From the NCBI GenBank assembly GCA_017938885.1, contig JAGBAS010000049.1, positions 1 to 51,310 of the forward strand: a DNA stretch of 51,310 bases. Direction: 5' to 3'. How positions within the stretch are numbered: position 1 is the first letter of the stretch; each line of letters starts with the position of its first letter. Positions 16,410 to 25,254 of the stretch are shown piece by piece. The position numbers were made by a program, and so were the translations under genes. The notes below the pieces were generated by a model, which had not been told where the DNA came from, did no database searches, and worked only from the letters and a program-made list of their open reading frames with translations. This stretch comes from Clostridia bacterium. GTDB lineage: Bacteria; Bacillota; Clostridia; Oscillospirales; CAG-272.

Positions 16410-18341
16410 TCACAGATATTCTTCCTTCAGTTCCCGGATTTCCTCCATCCACAGCGAACTCACCGCGTCCGAGGGCATGGCCCATCCCCCTCTGGGGGAC
16501 ACGCCTACCTCGAACACGGCGGGGCCGTCGGGGAGGCAGGAGCGCTTGAACTGCTGGGTGAAGAAGCGGCGGTGGAAGGTCTCCAGCCACTTAAGGATGG
16601 TGGCGTCGTCGTAGGTCTCGCCCAGGGTGTGTCGCGCCATGCGGAAGAGCTTAGAAGGGGTGAAGCCATAGCGCAGGAGGTGGTAGAGGAAGAAGTCGTG
16701 GAGCTCGTAGGGACCCACCAGGTCCTCGGTCTTCTGGGCGATCTTGCCCTCTCCGTCGGCGGGGAGCAACTCGGGGCTGACGGGGGTGCCCAGGATATCG
16801 TACAGAGCCTCGGCCAGCTTGGTATTGCCCTTCTCCATCTCGGAGGCGGCGGCGTAAGCGGTCAGCTCACGCACCAGGGTCTTGGGCACGCCGCCGTTGA
16901 CGCTGTACATGGACATATGATCGCCGTTGTAGGTGGCCCAGCCCAGAGCCAGCTCGGAAAGGTCGCCCGTACCGACCACCATACCGCCCTCGTCGTTGGC
17001 GATATCCATGATGACCTGGGTGCGCTCTCTGGCCTGGGCGTTTTCGTAGGTCACGTCGCGGACGGCGGGGTCGTGACCGATATCCTTGAAATGCTGATTC
17101 ACCGAATCGAAGATGTTAACGGTGCGGAAGTCCACCCCCAGCTCCTCGCAGAGGGTGGTGGCGTTGTTCTTGGTGCGGCTGGTGGTACCGAAGCAGGGCA
17201 TGGTCACGGCGATGATATCGGTACGGGGTCTGTTCAAAAGATCCATAGCGCGAACCATGACCAGGAGAGCCAGCGTGGAGTCCAGACCGCCCGAAATGCC
17301 CAGCACGATCTTTTGAGCCCATGCGGCGGTGATCCGCTTTTTGAGACCGTTTGCCTGAATGGTCAGGATACGTTCGCAATGGGAAGCGCGGTAGGCAGGA
17401 TCGACCGGAAGGAAGGGGTGGGGATTGATGGGACGGGTCAGCTCTGTCTCCTCCACACAGAGGTCGAAGTAGTTCTCGATGCAATGCCCGCAGGCCGACA
17501 CGTCAAAGCTGCTTACGCGGCGGTCATGGATCAAGCGTTCCAGATCCAGCTCGGTGACGGTCATCTCACTACCCGCGAAGGGCTTCACCTCCGCAAGCAC
17601 TTCTCCGCCTTCGCAAATGAGGTGATGTCCGCCGTAAACGCTATCGGTGGTGGATTCGCCCTCCCCCGCCTCGGCCAGGATATAGCCGCACCGGGAAGAA
17701 GCGGAGCGGGCGGTAGCAATCAGCACACGGGACTGCTCCGCACCCATGACCTCAGGGGTCGCAGAGGGGTTGCAGATCATTACCGCCCCCGCCGAAACAG
17801 CCTGCATGGAGGGAGGCGTGGCGGCATTCCGATCCTGTCCCACCTCTACAGCAAAGCGGAGAGAGGGCAAGGAAGAGCAGACAAAGAACTGTTTGGTTCC
17901 CATTTGTACAAAGCTACCATCCCCCAGGATATCCGTGACCAGCACCTCGGCAGGGGGGGCCGAGAAGGTTCGTCTTTCGGCGGGAGTCAGGTTGGTCTTG
18001 GGCACCAGACCCAGCACCGTTCCGCCGCAGACCACGGCGGCGCAGTCGTAGAGCTTATCGCCTATAGCCACAGGCAGCCCCACCACAGAGACCAGATCCA
18101 GGTCTGCCGTCTCGGCGGCGTAGGCGATCAGGGCATCGCGGGCTCCGCTGACCGATCGCTCATGGGAAAACAAGTCGCCACAGGTAGCCCCCGTGAGGCA
18201 CAGCTCGGGGAAAACCAGGAGCTTGACTCCCTGCCCGGCGGCGGCATGGGCAAGGCTGACACAGGCGGCCGTATTACGGGCAGAGTCAGCCACCCGAATG
18301 GCGGGGGTAGCGGCGGCTACCTTGATGAATCCGTGTTGCAT
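16410..18341 (-). CDS. nadE: NAD+ synthetase, glutamine-dependent type with altered glutaminase site
   Basis: NadE amidates deamido-NAD to NAD, using ATP. The N-terminal nitrilase-type glutaminase (about 1-280) and the C-terminal PP-loop synthetase (GISGGLDST near residue 340) are both present at full length (643 aa). The nitrilase Glu (VFPELCLTG) and Lys (LVPKTNL) are kept. The position of the catalytic Cys, normally within VEICEDLW, reads VEVGQDRN, with Gly168 in place of Cys. It may therefore rely on free ammonia. A TTGATT-17-TATAAT promoter lies upstream. A nicotinamidase gene 15 kb away may supply nicotinate to the same pathway. Confidence 0.9.
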   Translation of the reverse strand: MQHGFIKVAAATPAIRVADSARNTAACVSLAHAAAGQGVKLLVFPELCLTGATCGDLFSHERSVSGARDALIAYAAETADLDLVSVVGLPVAIGDKLYDCAAVVCGGTVLGLVPKTNLTPAERRTFSAPPAEVLVTDILGDGSFVQMGTKQFFVCSSLPSLRFAVEVGQDRNAATPPSMQAVSAGAVMICNPSATPEVMGAEQSRVLIATARSASSRCGYILAEAGEGESTTDSVYGGHHLICEGGEVLAEVKPFAGSEMTVTELDLERLIHDRRVSSFDVSACGHCIENYFDLCVEETELTRPINPHPFLPVDPAYRASHCERILTIQANGLKKRITAAWAQKIVLGISGGLDSTLALLVMVRAMDLLNRPRTDIIAVTMPCFGTTSRTKNNATTLCEELGVDFRTVNIFDSVNQHFKDIGHDPAVRDVTYENAQARERTQVIMDIANDEGGMVVGTGDLSELALGWATYNGDHMSMYSVNGGVPKTLVRELTAYAAASEMEKGNTKLAEALYDILGTPVSPELLPADGEGKIAQKTEDLVGPYELHDFFLYHLLRYGFTPSKLFRMARHTLGETYDDATILKWLETFHRRFFTQQFKRSCLPDGPAVFEVGVSPRGGWAMPSDAVSSLWMEEIRELKEEYL

Positions 18342-18412
18342 GGTAAAGCCTCTCTTTCCGACGGAGGGTATGCCCTCCGCACAGATCGTATCCGACAGAT
18401 ATATTCTGTACT

Positions 18413-18441
18413 ATTATAACAGAAAACTGTCAAATAATCAA
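18413..18441 (-). promoter_or_regulatory. Promoter of nadE
   Basis: On the minus strand TTGATT (18436-18441), 17 bases, TATAAT (18413-18418). The spacer itself contains TTGACA, too close to the -10 to serve as the -35. Confidence 0.6.
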
Positions 18442-18498
18442 GTGTTTTCGGGGAAAATATTCCCGCAACTTCATTCGATTAAGTTTTTCATTCCCCGC

Positions 18499-18527
18499 TT
18501 GACTTTCAGGCGATTTTGTGGTAGTAT
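18499..18527 (+). promoter_or_regulatory. Promoter of the sulfatase pseudogene
   Basis: TTGACT (18499-18504), a 17-base spacer and TAGTAT (18522-18527) lie about 75 bases before the likely ATG. Confidence 0.55.
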
Positions 18528-18604
18528 GTATCTGTCGAATCCTGCTTTGCAGGAAAACCGCTTTACGCTTTATACAAAACCGATCACAATCAATGGAACC
18601 GCAT

Positions 18605-20635
18605 ATGAATCATACCAATCCCTCCCCCAAAAGCCTTTGCGAGCGGATGCGTGATCTGTGGAGAACTCTGACCGACCTTGACCGCGCCTATGCCTACCCC
18701 GCTCTGGCCGCTCTTATGACCTTTGCCATCGAATGGCTCTCCCGCCGTTCCCTTTCGGATACCTGTCTGTTTCTCGTGAGCCGTCCGCTGGCCTTTCTCA
18801 CCAATTTTGCCCTCATTCTGATTACCCTGCTTCCCGTCCTCCTGCTCCGTAAGCGGGTTGCCTGGCTGGCGGTGGCCGTCTCCCTCTGGATGGTGCTGGG
18901 CGGTATCCAATGTGCCGTCCTGCTCAACCGCGTCACCCCTCTGACCGCCGCTGACCTGGCCGTGGCACTCAGCGTGCTCTCTATTATATCCGCCTATTTA
19001 CAGACCTGACAGATCATTCTCATTTTCGTGGGGCTGGCCGGGCTGATTACGGGGCTTGTATGTCTCTTCATCAAGACTCGCCGCCGCGAAAGACGGGTGC
19101 GGTACTTTTTCACGGCATTGATCCCCACCCTCCTGGCGGGGGTCCTGACGGTGGCGGCCGGCTTTGGCTCGGGTCAGCTCTCCGATCGCTTTCCCAACCT
19201 GGCCAACGCCTACAACGACTACGGATTTCCCTACTGCTTTACCATGAGTCTTGTGGACACGGGAGTGGACCGTCCACCGGACTACGGCGAGGAGCTGGTG
19301 ACGGATATTCTGGAGGACCTTGGCGGAAGCGGAGATGCTCCCGCCGTTATCCCCGACGAGAAGGCACCCAACGTCATCTTCGTGCAGCTGGAATCCTTCT
19401 TTGACGTGGATTACCTGGAAGGTGTCACCTTCTCGGAGGATCCGACTCCGACCTTCACAGCTCTCAAGGAGCAGTATCCCTCAGGGCTCCTCAACGTCCC
19501 CGTCTTTGGCGCGGGCACCGTCAACACCGAATTCGAGGTATTGACGGGCATGAACGTGGCCGACTTTGGCGCGGGAGAGTATCCCTTCCGCTCGGTTCTT
19601 CTGGAAAAGACCTGTGAGACTGTTGCCTACGATCTGCGGGCTTCCGGCTATGCCACCCATGCCATACACAATCACGAGGGCTCCTTCTACCTGCGCAATC
19701 AAGTCTACCCCAACCTGGGCTTTGACAGCTTTACCTCTATTGAGTATTTCGAAAATCCCACCTTCAATGAGAACGGCTGGGCACACGATTCCCTTTTAAC
19801 GAATGAGATCCTCTGCCTCCTGCAAGCCACCGAAGAGCCCGATTTCGTGTTTGCAGTATCGGTGCAGGCACATGGCAAATACCCCGATGTATACACCTCC
19901 AAGGCAACCGACGTGACCGTTACGGGCGGGATCGAGGATCCGGCTACCCTTGCTCGCTACAACTATTTCGTCAATCAGCTCCGCGAGGTAGATCGCTTCT
20001 TAGCCGAGCTCTATGGGGCCATCATGGCCATGGAGGAGGATACAGTCCTGCTCCTGTACGGAGACCATCTGCCCAATATCGCCGCTGACGAGGGCATTAC
20101 CCTGTCGGTAGGCTCCCAGCAGACCGAGTATATTCTCCTCTCCAACTACGCGCTTCCCGCGCCTCCGACAGGCGGTGAGCGTTCGGCCTACGAGCTCTTT
20201 CCCATGGTCATGGAGGCCATCGGTAACAGTGAGGGGATCATGACCCGCTTCCACCGCGCCTACCGCGACAAGCCTGAATTTCTGTCCTTGCTGGCTGCCC
20301 TGGAATACGACGTTCTCTACGGCGAACGGATGTTCTACGGGAGTACTGCGTATCCCCCCGTATCCATGTCCATGGGCATCCGTCCCGTCATGGTCACGGA
20401 TTGCTATGCGGAAGGAGAATATATCTATATCAAGGGAACGGGCTTTACAGCTTACTGTCATATCACATTGGATGGCCAGGAGCAGGAGACCGAATTTCTG
20501 GATGCTTCCACCCTCCGTATATCCTGCGACGACCCCGAGCGAAGGCTGAGCCGCACCGAGGCTGTCACCGTCCGCGTCATTTCCGGCAAGAACGAGCTTT
20601 TGTCCGAAAGCTCTCGGTTTTGGATCCATGAGTAA
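18605..20635 (+). pseudogene. LtaS-like membrane sulfatase, interrupted by an in-frame TGA
   Basis: The intact protein would be a five-helix membrane protein with an extracellular sulfatase-fold domain, as in lipoteichoic acid synthase and related phosphoglycerol transferases. Residues after the helices include VQLESFFD, FGAGTVNTEFEVLTG (nucleophile Thr region), YGDHLPNI and a C-terminal beta domain. Codon 135 (19007-19009) is TGA: the frame reads YLQT-stop-QIILIFVGLAGL, continuous on both sides, where a Trp would fit (TGG to TGA). Nothing else is damaged. It is either a true nonsense mutation, a base-call error, or a gene expressed in two parts; a GTG at 19028 could start the second part but has no ribosome binding site. 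An alternative first start is ATG at 18593. Confidence 0.8.
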
Positions 20636-20645
20636 ATCTGCCCGC

Positions 20646-20688
20646 GCAGAAATCCCCCGCCGCGATACTGCGGCGGGGGATTTCTCTG
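20646..20688. terminator. Bidirectional terminator between sulfatase and solute-binding protein
   Basis: AGAAATCCCCCGCCGC pairs perfectly with GCGGCGGGGGATTTCT around a GATACT loop. It is placed between convergent genes; the T tract is short, so its strength rests on the GC stem. Confidence 0.75.
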
Positions 20689-20738
20689 TGATGCCTCATG
20701 CATCTGTCATGAAGCCATTGGACAGCCTCCCGACGGGA

Positions 20739-22247
20739 TCAGCTCTCCTCCACGATTTGATCCAGCTTCTTCACCATACGTTCCAAGGACCGCTCAGCCT
20801 GACGGGTGACGGCTTGGTAGGTAGATACGACGGTATTCTTACCGCTTCCCATGATCTGACGGAAATGATCGTGGAAGTTGGAAAGGGCATTGGTGTAGAT
20901 AATACCCGCATCAATGTAAACGTTATCGATGATGATGTCGAACATTTCTGCCGACTGGGGATCCTGAGCAATCTTGGTGCGCAGAGTGGTCTCATAGTAG
21001 GCGGGGCGGACAGTCTTGTAGCTGGCGAAGGCCAAGGCCTCCATGATGGCGCTCACCATATCCAGCTCCTCGCCCGTGACGGTGGTGGGTATACACATGA
21101 CGGTGAATTGGTCGTGCAAGAGAGTACGGTACTCCTTCTGCGCCTCGTCAAACTTGGGCATGGGCACCACGCCGAACTCCTGCTCCATGTTGCGGATAGA
21201 GCCCGCCTCCAGCTCCAGGATACGGACAGTGGACATGGCGGCATAGCCGTTGGCGAACATCTCGCGGATATCGTTCTGTTCGTCGTCCAAGCCGTAGTGC
21301 TTGACGTTGTAGGTGGCGTTGCCGCAGCCAAAGAAGAGCTTCATAGTCTTCTCACAGACGTCGAAGAGCTTGGAGGACTGGAAAACCAGCTCGTAATCCC
21401 CGTCCCCGTTCTTCTTGATAATATCCACCATGCAGGAGCTCCAGTAGGGATCCACGCTGATGTAATCGTTGGAGACCAGACCGTAGATATCCCCCTCGGT
21501 GTCCTGGAGGGCGTTACCGTTGTCGCGCTCGAACCGGGGCACCAGCTCGATCTGCTTATCCAGAGTCCAGGTGCCGTCCTGCACATAGTCGTAGAGGAAG
21601 GGCTGGCCCGCCTCGGTGAAGAGATACTTATTAAAGATGGTGACGAAGGCGAAGCGGTATAGGGACAGCACCATATCCCCCGAAACGGCAAATTGAGCAC
21701 CCTGGTACTCTACCACCTCGTTGAAGCCCTGAGACCACCAGGGCTTTTCAAAGTCCAGGTATTGGGTCTTGTGTAGGTCGGCAAAGGTACCGTTCAGGGA
21801 CTCGTTGACGGCCTGGTAACAGGCGGCGGCCATGATATCGTACTCGTCGGTTCCGGCTTTCACGGCTGTGGCTACCTTATTCACCACCACGACGGGATCG
21901 TTGTCGTTCTCCTCAATACTGATAATCTCCACGCCCAACCGTTCCTCTACGGCCTTGTTGCGCTCGAAGACAGCGTCGTTGACGGGCTCGGAGATCAGCT
22001 CCTTGACGGCGATCTCCCCCGAGGTCCAGCCCTCGCGGTAGCGGCTGATGATGGTGATCTCCTCTTCATTGTAAAACAGATCGTCGGGAAGCCGGTCGGT
22101 GAGCTCGGTCTCGGGCTCGGTCTCGAAGGGGGTAGTGGTAACAGCATTGGATTGCGCGGGGTCCTCGACGTTCTCCCCGCAGGCGGCAAGGGTGCCGACG
22201 AGCATGAGGAGAGCCAGGAAGCCCGCCAGGATACGGGTCTGTTTCAT
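20739..22247 (-). CDS. Extracellular solute-binding lipoprotein (paralogue 1)
   Basis: A 502-residue lipid-anchored substrate-binding protein of the carbohydrate ABC-importer type. The signal peptide ends in lipobox GTLAAC, followed by a short acidic linker, and the mature domain contains ISRYREGWTSGEIAVKEL near residue 60. No permease or ATPase gene is adjacent, so it must serve components encoded elsewhere. It is closely similar to the next gene upstream, yet each has its own promoter. The start at 22247 is defined by the signal peptide and a GGAGGAATC ribosome binding site. The ligand is unknown. Confidence 0.85.
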   Translation of the reverse strand: MKQTRILAGFLALLMLVGTLAACGENVEDPAQSNAVTTTPFETEPETELTDRLPDDLFYNEEEITIISRYREGWTSGEIAVKELISEPVNDAVFERNKAVEERLGVEIISIEENDNDPVVVVNKVATAVKAGTDEYDIMAAACYQAVNESLNGTFADLHKTQYLDFEKPWWSQGFNEVVEYQGAQFAVSGDMVLSLYRFAFVTIFNKYLFTEAGQPFLYDYVQDGTWTLDKQIELVPRFERDNGNALQDTEGDIYGLVSNDYISVDPYWSSCMVDIIKKNGDGDYELVFQSSKLFDVCEKTMKLFFGCGNATYNVKHYGLDDEQNDIREMFANGYAAMSTVRILELEAGSIRNMEQEFGVVPMPKFDEAQKEYRTLLHDQFTVMCIPTTVTGEELDMVSAIMEALAFASYKTVRPAYYETTLRTKIAQDPQSAEMFDIIIDNVYIDAGIIYTNALSNFHDHFRQIMGSGKNTVVSTYQAVTRQAERSLERMVKKLDQIVEES

Positions 22248-22296
22248 GATGATTCCTCCAAAAGCAAGGGGCAGAGACATCTACCCATGATGCCCC

Positions 22297-22326
22297 ATTG
22301 TATCACGATCATTGGGAGCTTGTCAA
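22297..22326 (-). promoter_or_regulatory. Promoter of solute-binding protein 1
   Basis: Minus strand TTGACA (22321-22326), 18-base spacer, TACAAT (22297-22302). Confidence 0.65.
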
Positions 22327-22357
22327 GATACTTCCCTCTTTTTCGGCGATTTGACCA

Positions 22358-22400
22358 CAAAAAACGGCCCCGCCAAAGGGTGTTGGCGGAGCCGAACGGT
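22358..22400 (-). terminator. Terminator of solute-binding protein 2
   Basis: Read on the minus strand, CGGCTCCGCCAA and TTGGCGGGGCCG form the stem, followed by TTTTTTGT, about 30 bases after the stop at 22431. Confidence 0.85.
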
Positions 22401-22430
22401 CATGGGATCGGGCTGTATCACCCTCCGGTG

Positions 22431-23957
22431 TTACCCTCGGTTCGTACCGTTCAGGATACGGTCGAAGCGTCTGGTCATGGAGGCGAGGGCTCTGTCAGCC
22501 TGCTTGGTCACGCTCTTGTACTGGGAGACCACGGTATTCTCCTTCGAGCCGATGATCTCGCGGAAGTAGTTGTGGAAGGTGGAGAGCTGGATGGTGTAGA
22601 TGATGCCCGCGTCGATATAGATGTTGTCGATGATGAGATCGAACATCTCGGCAGACTCGGGATCCTGGGCGATCTTGGTGCGGAGGGTGGTCTCGTAGTA
22701 GGCGGGACGGACTACCTTGTAGCTCTCGGAGGACATGGCCTCCAGCACGGCTCCCACCTCGTCCAGGCGGCCCTCCTCCTTCTCCACGGTGGTCAGGATG
22801 GAGAAGACGGTGAACTGATCGTGGAGCAGGGTGCGGTACTCGGTCTGCACCTCGTCGAACTTGGGCATGGGCACCACGCCGAACTGCTGCTCCATACCGC
22901 GGATGGATTCATACTCCAGCTCCAGGATACGGACAGTAGCCATGGCCGCGCCGCCTCGGGCGAACATCTCGCGGATCTTGTCCTGCTCGGTGTTCATGGT
23001 CTCCATCTTGTAATCAAAGGTGCCGTCCTCAACCTCGTAGAAGAGGCGGAGAACCTTCTCGGCCACGTCGTGGAGCTTGCCTGAGTCAAAGACCATCATG
23101 TAGTCCCCGTTCTCATCCTTCTTGATGATGTCCACCATGCAGGAGCTCCAGTAGGGGTCGGTGCTGACGTAGTCGCAGGAGACCAAACCGTAGACGTCGC
23201 CCTCCTCGTCCTGCTCGCCGTTACCGTTGTCGCGGTGGAACAAGGGGACGAGGGAGATCTGCTTATCCAGGGTCCAACTGCCGTTCTCCACGGATTCGTA
23301 GAGAAAGGGCTGGTTCGCCTCGGTGAAGAGGTCCTTATTGAACAGAGTCACGAAAGCGAAGCGGTACTGGGAGAGCAGGGCCGCGCTGAGTCCGCAGAAC
23401 TGGGCGCCCTGGTACTCTACCACCTCGTTGAAGCCCCGGGACCACCAAGGCTTGTCGAAGTCCAGGTACAGGGACTTGCGCATATCGGCGAAGGTGCCAT
23501 TGATGGACTCGTTGACGCCTACGTAGCAGGCCGAGGCGATGATATCGTACTCGTGGGTACCCGCGTGGACGGCGGTGGAGGCCTTGGTGGTGATGACGTA
23601 GGCATCGTCGGTGATCTCCTCCACGCTGTTGATCTTGACGTTCAGACGCTCCTCCACCGACTTATTGCGCTCAAAGACGGCGTCGTTGACGGGCTCGGAG
23701 ATCAGCTCCTTGACGGCGATCTCCCCCGAGGTCCAGCCCTCGCGGTAGCGGCTGAGGATGACGATCTCGTCCTCCTCGTAGTCCAGGTCGTCGGGCAGAT
23801 CGTCGGTGAGCTCGGTCTCGCCCTCAATCTCGGTGGCGGCGGCGGTGCCGTCGGGGGCAGTGGTGTCGGGCTCCTCCACGGGGTCTCCGCAGGCGGCGAG
23901 GGTGCCGACCAGCATGAGCAGGGCCAGAAGAGCCGCGAGGATACGGGTCAGTTTCAT
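22431..23957 (-). CDS. Extracellular solute-binding lipoprotein (paralogue 2)
   Basis: A 508-residue lipoprotein with the same plan as its downstream paralogue: lipobox GTLAAC, acidic linker, then ILSRYREGWTSGEIAVKELI and FERNKSVEERLNV. Shared blocks such as PFLY, GDVYGLVS and DPYWSSCMVDIIKK run through the whole mature protein, so the pair arose by tandem duplication. Sequence upstream of 23957 is open but untranslated leader; the ATG there has GGAGGACACC in front. The ligand is unknown, and again no transporter partners lie nearby. Confidence 0.85.
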   Translation of the reverse strand: MKLTRILAALLALLMLVGTLAACGDPVEEPDTTAPDGTAAATEIEGETELTDDLPDDLDYEEDEIVILSRYREGWTSGEIAVKELISEPVNDAVFERNKSVEERLNVKINSVEEITDDAYVITTKASTAVHAGTHEYDIIASACYVGVNESINGTFADMRKSLYLDFDKPWWSRGFNEVVEYQGAQFCGLSAALLSQYRFAFVTLFNKDLFTEANQPFLYESVENGSWTLDKQISLVPLFHRDNGNGEQDEEGDVYGLVSCDYVSTDPYWSSCMVDIIKKDENGDYMMVFDSGKLHDVAEKVLRLFYEVEDGTFDYKMETMNTEQDKIREMFARGGAAMATVRILELEYESIRGMEQQFGVVPMPKFDEVQTEYRTLLHDQFTVFSILTTVEKEEGRLDEVGAVLEAMSSESYKVVRPAYYETTLRTKIAQDPESAEMFDLIIDNIYIDAGIIYTIQLSTFHNYFREIIGSKENTVVSQYKSVTKQADRALASMTRRFDRILNGTNRG

Positions 23958-23996
23958 GGTGTCCTCCAAAGATGTGTGTTTTTTCCTTGATATTTC

Positions 23997-24025
23997 ATTA
24001 TAGCACGAAGGGGAGGCTCTGTCAA
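23997..24025 (-). promoter_or_regulatory. Promoter of solute-binding protein 2
   Basis: Minus strand TTGACA (24020-24025), 17 bases, TATAAT (23997-24002), with an extended -10 (GTGCTATAAT). Perfect consensus. Confidence 0.8.
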
Positions 24026-24130
24026 GGCGGGTGTGTGTTTTTCGGCGGTTTGACGGAAATATTTCCCTTGGCAAAATGTAAACAATTTGAGACACGTATG
24101 CCGAAAATGCGCTGTACCTCCATTCGTCTA

Positions 24131-24159
24131 TTGCGCAATTGACTTTTTTGTGCTATAAT
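24131..24159 (+). promoter_or_regulatory. Promoter of the moxR operon
   Basis: TTGCGC (24131-24136), 17 bases and an extended TGCTATAAT -10 (TATAAT 24154-24159). A TTGACT inside the spacer is too close to act as the -35. Confidence 0.6.
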
Positions 24160-24231
24160 GTTAAAGTCTGTAATTATGCGACCCAAAACTGTTATTTTTA
24201 AAGTCTACATACAAGAAAGGAACCCCGAACC

Positions 24232-25239
24232 ATGAGTGAGACCCAAAACAAGACCCAAGACGTGAAAATGTCCCCCGAGATGGCCGCCGCCCACGCCAAG
24301 ATGATCGCCGCCGCCGATGAGGTGGAGAAGGTGGTCGTCGGCAAGCGCACCGAGGTGCTCCACCTGCTGACCGCCATGCTGGCCGGTGCCCACGTGCTGA
24401 TCGAGGACGTCCCCGGCACGGGTAAGACCACCCTGGCCTCCACCCTCGCCCGCGTGACGGGTCTGGATTTCAAGCGCGCCCAGTTCACCCCCGACGTTAT
24501 GGCCTCCGATATCACGGGCTTCCATATTTATAACCGCCAGAAGGAGAACTTCGAGTTCCGCGAGGGTCTGGTCATGTGCAATCTGCTCCTGGCCGATGAA
24601 ATCAACCGCGCCTCCCCCAAGACCCAGTCCGCGCTGCTGGAGGCCATGGAGGAGGGCAAGGTCACCGTGGACGGCAACACCATGAACATCCCCGACCCCT
24701 TCATGGTCATCGCCACCCAGAACCCTGCGGGCTACGTGGGCACCTACCCACTGCCCGAGGCACAGCTGGACCGTTTCGCCCTCAAGCTCAGCATGGGCTA
24801 CCCCTCCCCCGCCGAGGAGCTGAACATCATCAAGGCCCGCAAGGGTGAGAACCCCATCAAGAACGTGGTTCCCGTCCTGACCCGCGACGAGCTCCGCGCC
24901 ATCCGCGAGATGGTCACCACCGTCCACATCGACGACGAGCTGTACCAGTACATCGTCACCCTCATCACCGCCACCCGTAAGCATCCCGCCCTGAGCCTGG
25001 GTGCCTCTCCCCGCGCCTCGGTCGCCCTGGTGCATCTGGCCCAGGCCTACGCCTTCCTCCGCGGCCGCGACTACGTCCTGCCCGACGATATCGCAGGCCT
25101 CTTCCGTGCCGCCATCGCCCACCGTCTCATGCTCCGCCAGGAGGCCAAGCTGGCCCACCAGACCACCCAGGACGTCCTCACCGAGATCCTGCGCACCACC
25201 GAGGTCCCCTACAAGGGCAAGCGTTCGGAACGCGCGTAA
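24232..25239 (+). CDS. MoxR-family AAA+ ATPase
   Basis: A cytosolic AAA+ ATPase (335 aa, typical length) that acts as a chaperone, often helping von Willebrand-type or DUF58 proteins mature. Walker A is EDVPGTGKTTL (about residue 60), Walker B LLADEINRASPKTQSALLEA (about 120), sensor 1 ATQNP, and the arginine-finger/lid region has LPEAQLDRFALK. AAAGGAA precedes the ATG. It leads a three-gene operon with a DUF58 membrane protein and a transglutaminase, a widespread and poorly understood arrangement. Confidence 0.95.
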   Translation: MSETQNKTQDVKMSPEMAAAHAKMIAAADEVEKVVVGKRTEVLHLLTAMLAGAHVLIEDVPGTGKTTLASTLARVTGLDFKRAQFTPDVMASDITGFHIYNRQKENFEFREGLVMCNLLLADEINRASPKTQSALLEAMEEGKVTVDGNTMNIPDPFMVIATQNPAGYVGTYPLPEAQLDRFALKLSMGYPSPAEELNIIKARKGENPIKNVVPVLTRDELRAIREMVTTVHIDDELYQYIVTLITATRKHPALSLGASPRASVALVHLAQAYAFLRGRDYVLPDDIAGLFRAAIAHRLMLRQEAKLAHQTTQDVLTEILRTTEVPYKGKRSERA

Positions 25240-25254
25240 GACACAGGAGTCGCC

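Noticed and set aside
18605..20635. TGA recoded as tryptophan or selenocysteine
   Set aside because: Many genes here end in TGA, and no selenocysteine stem-loop or Cys homology is evident at the site.
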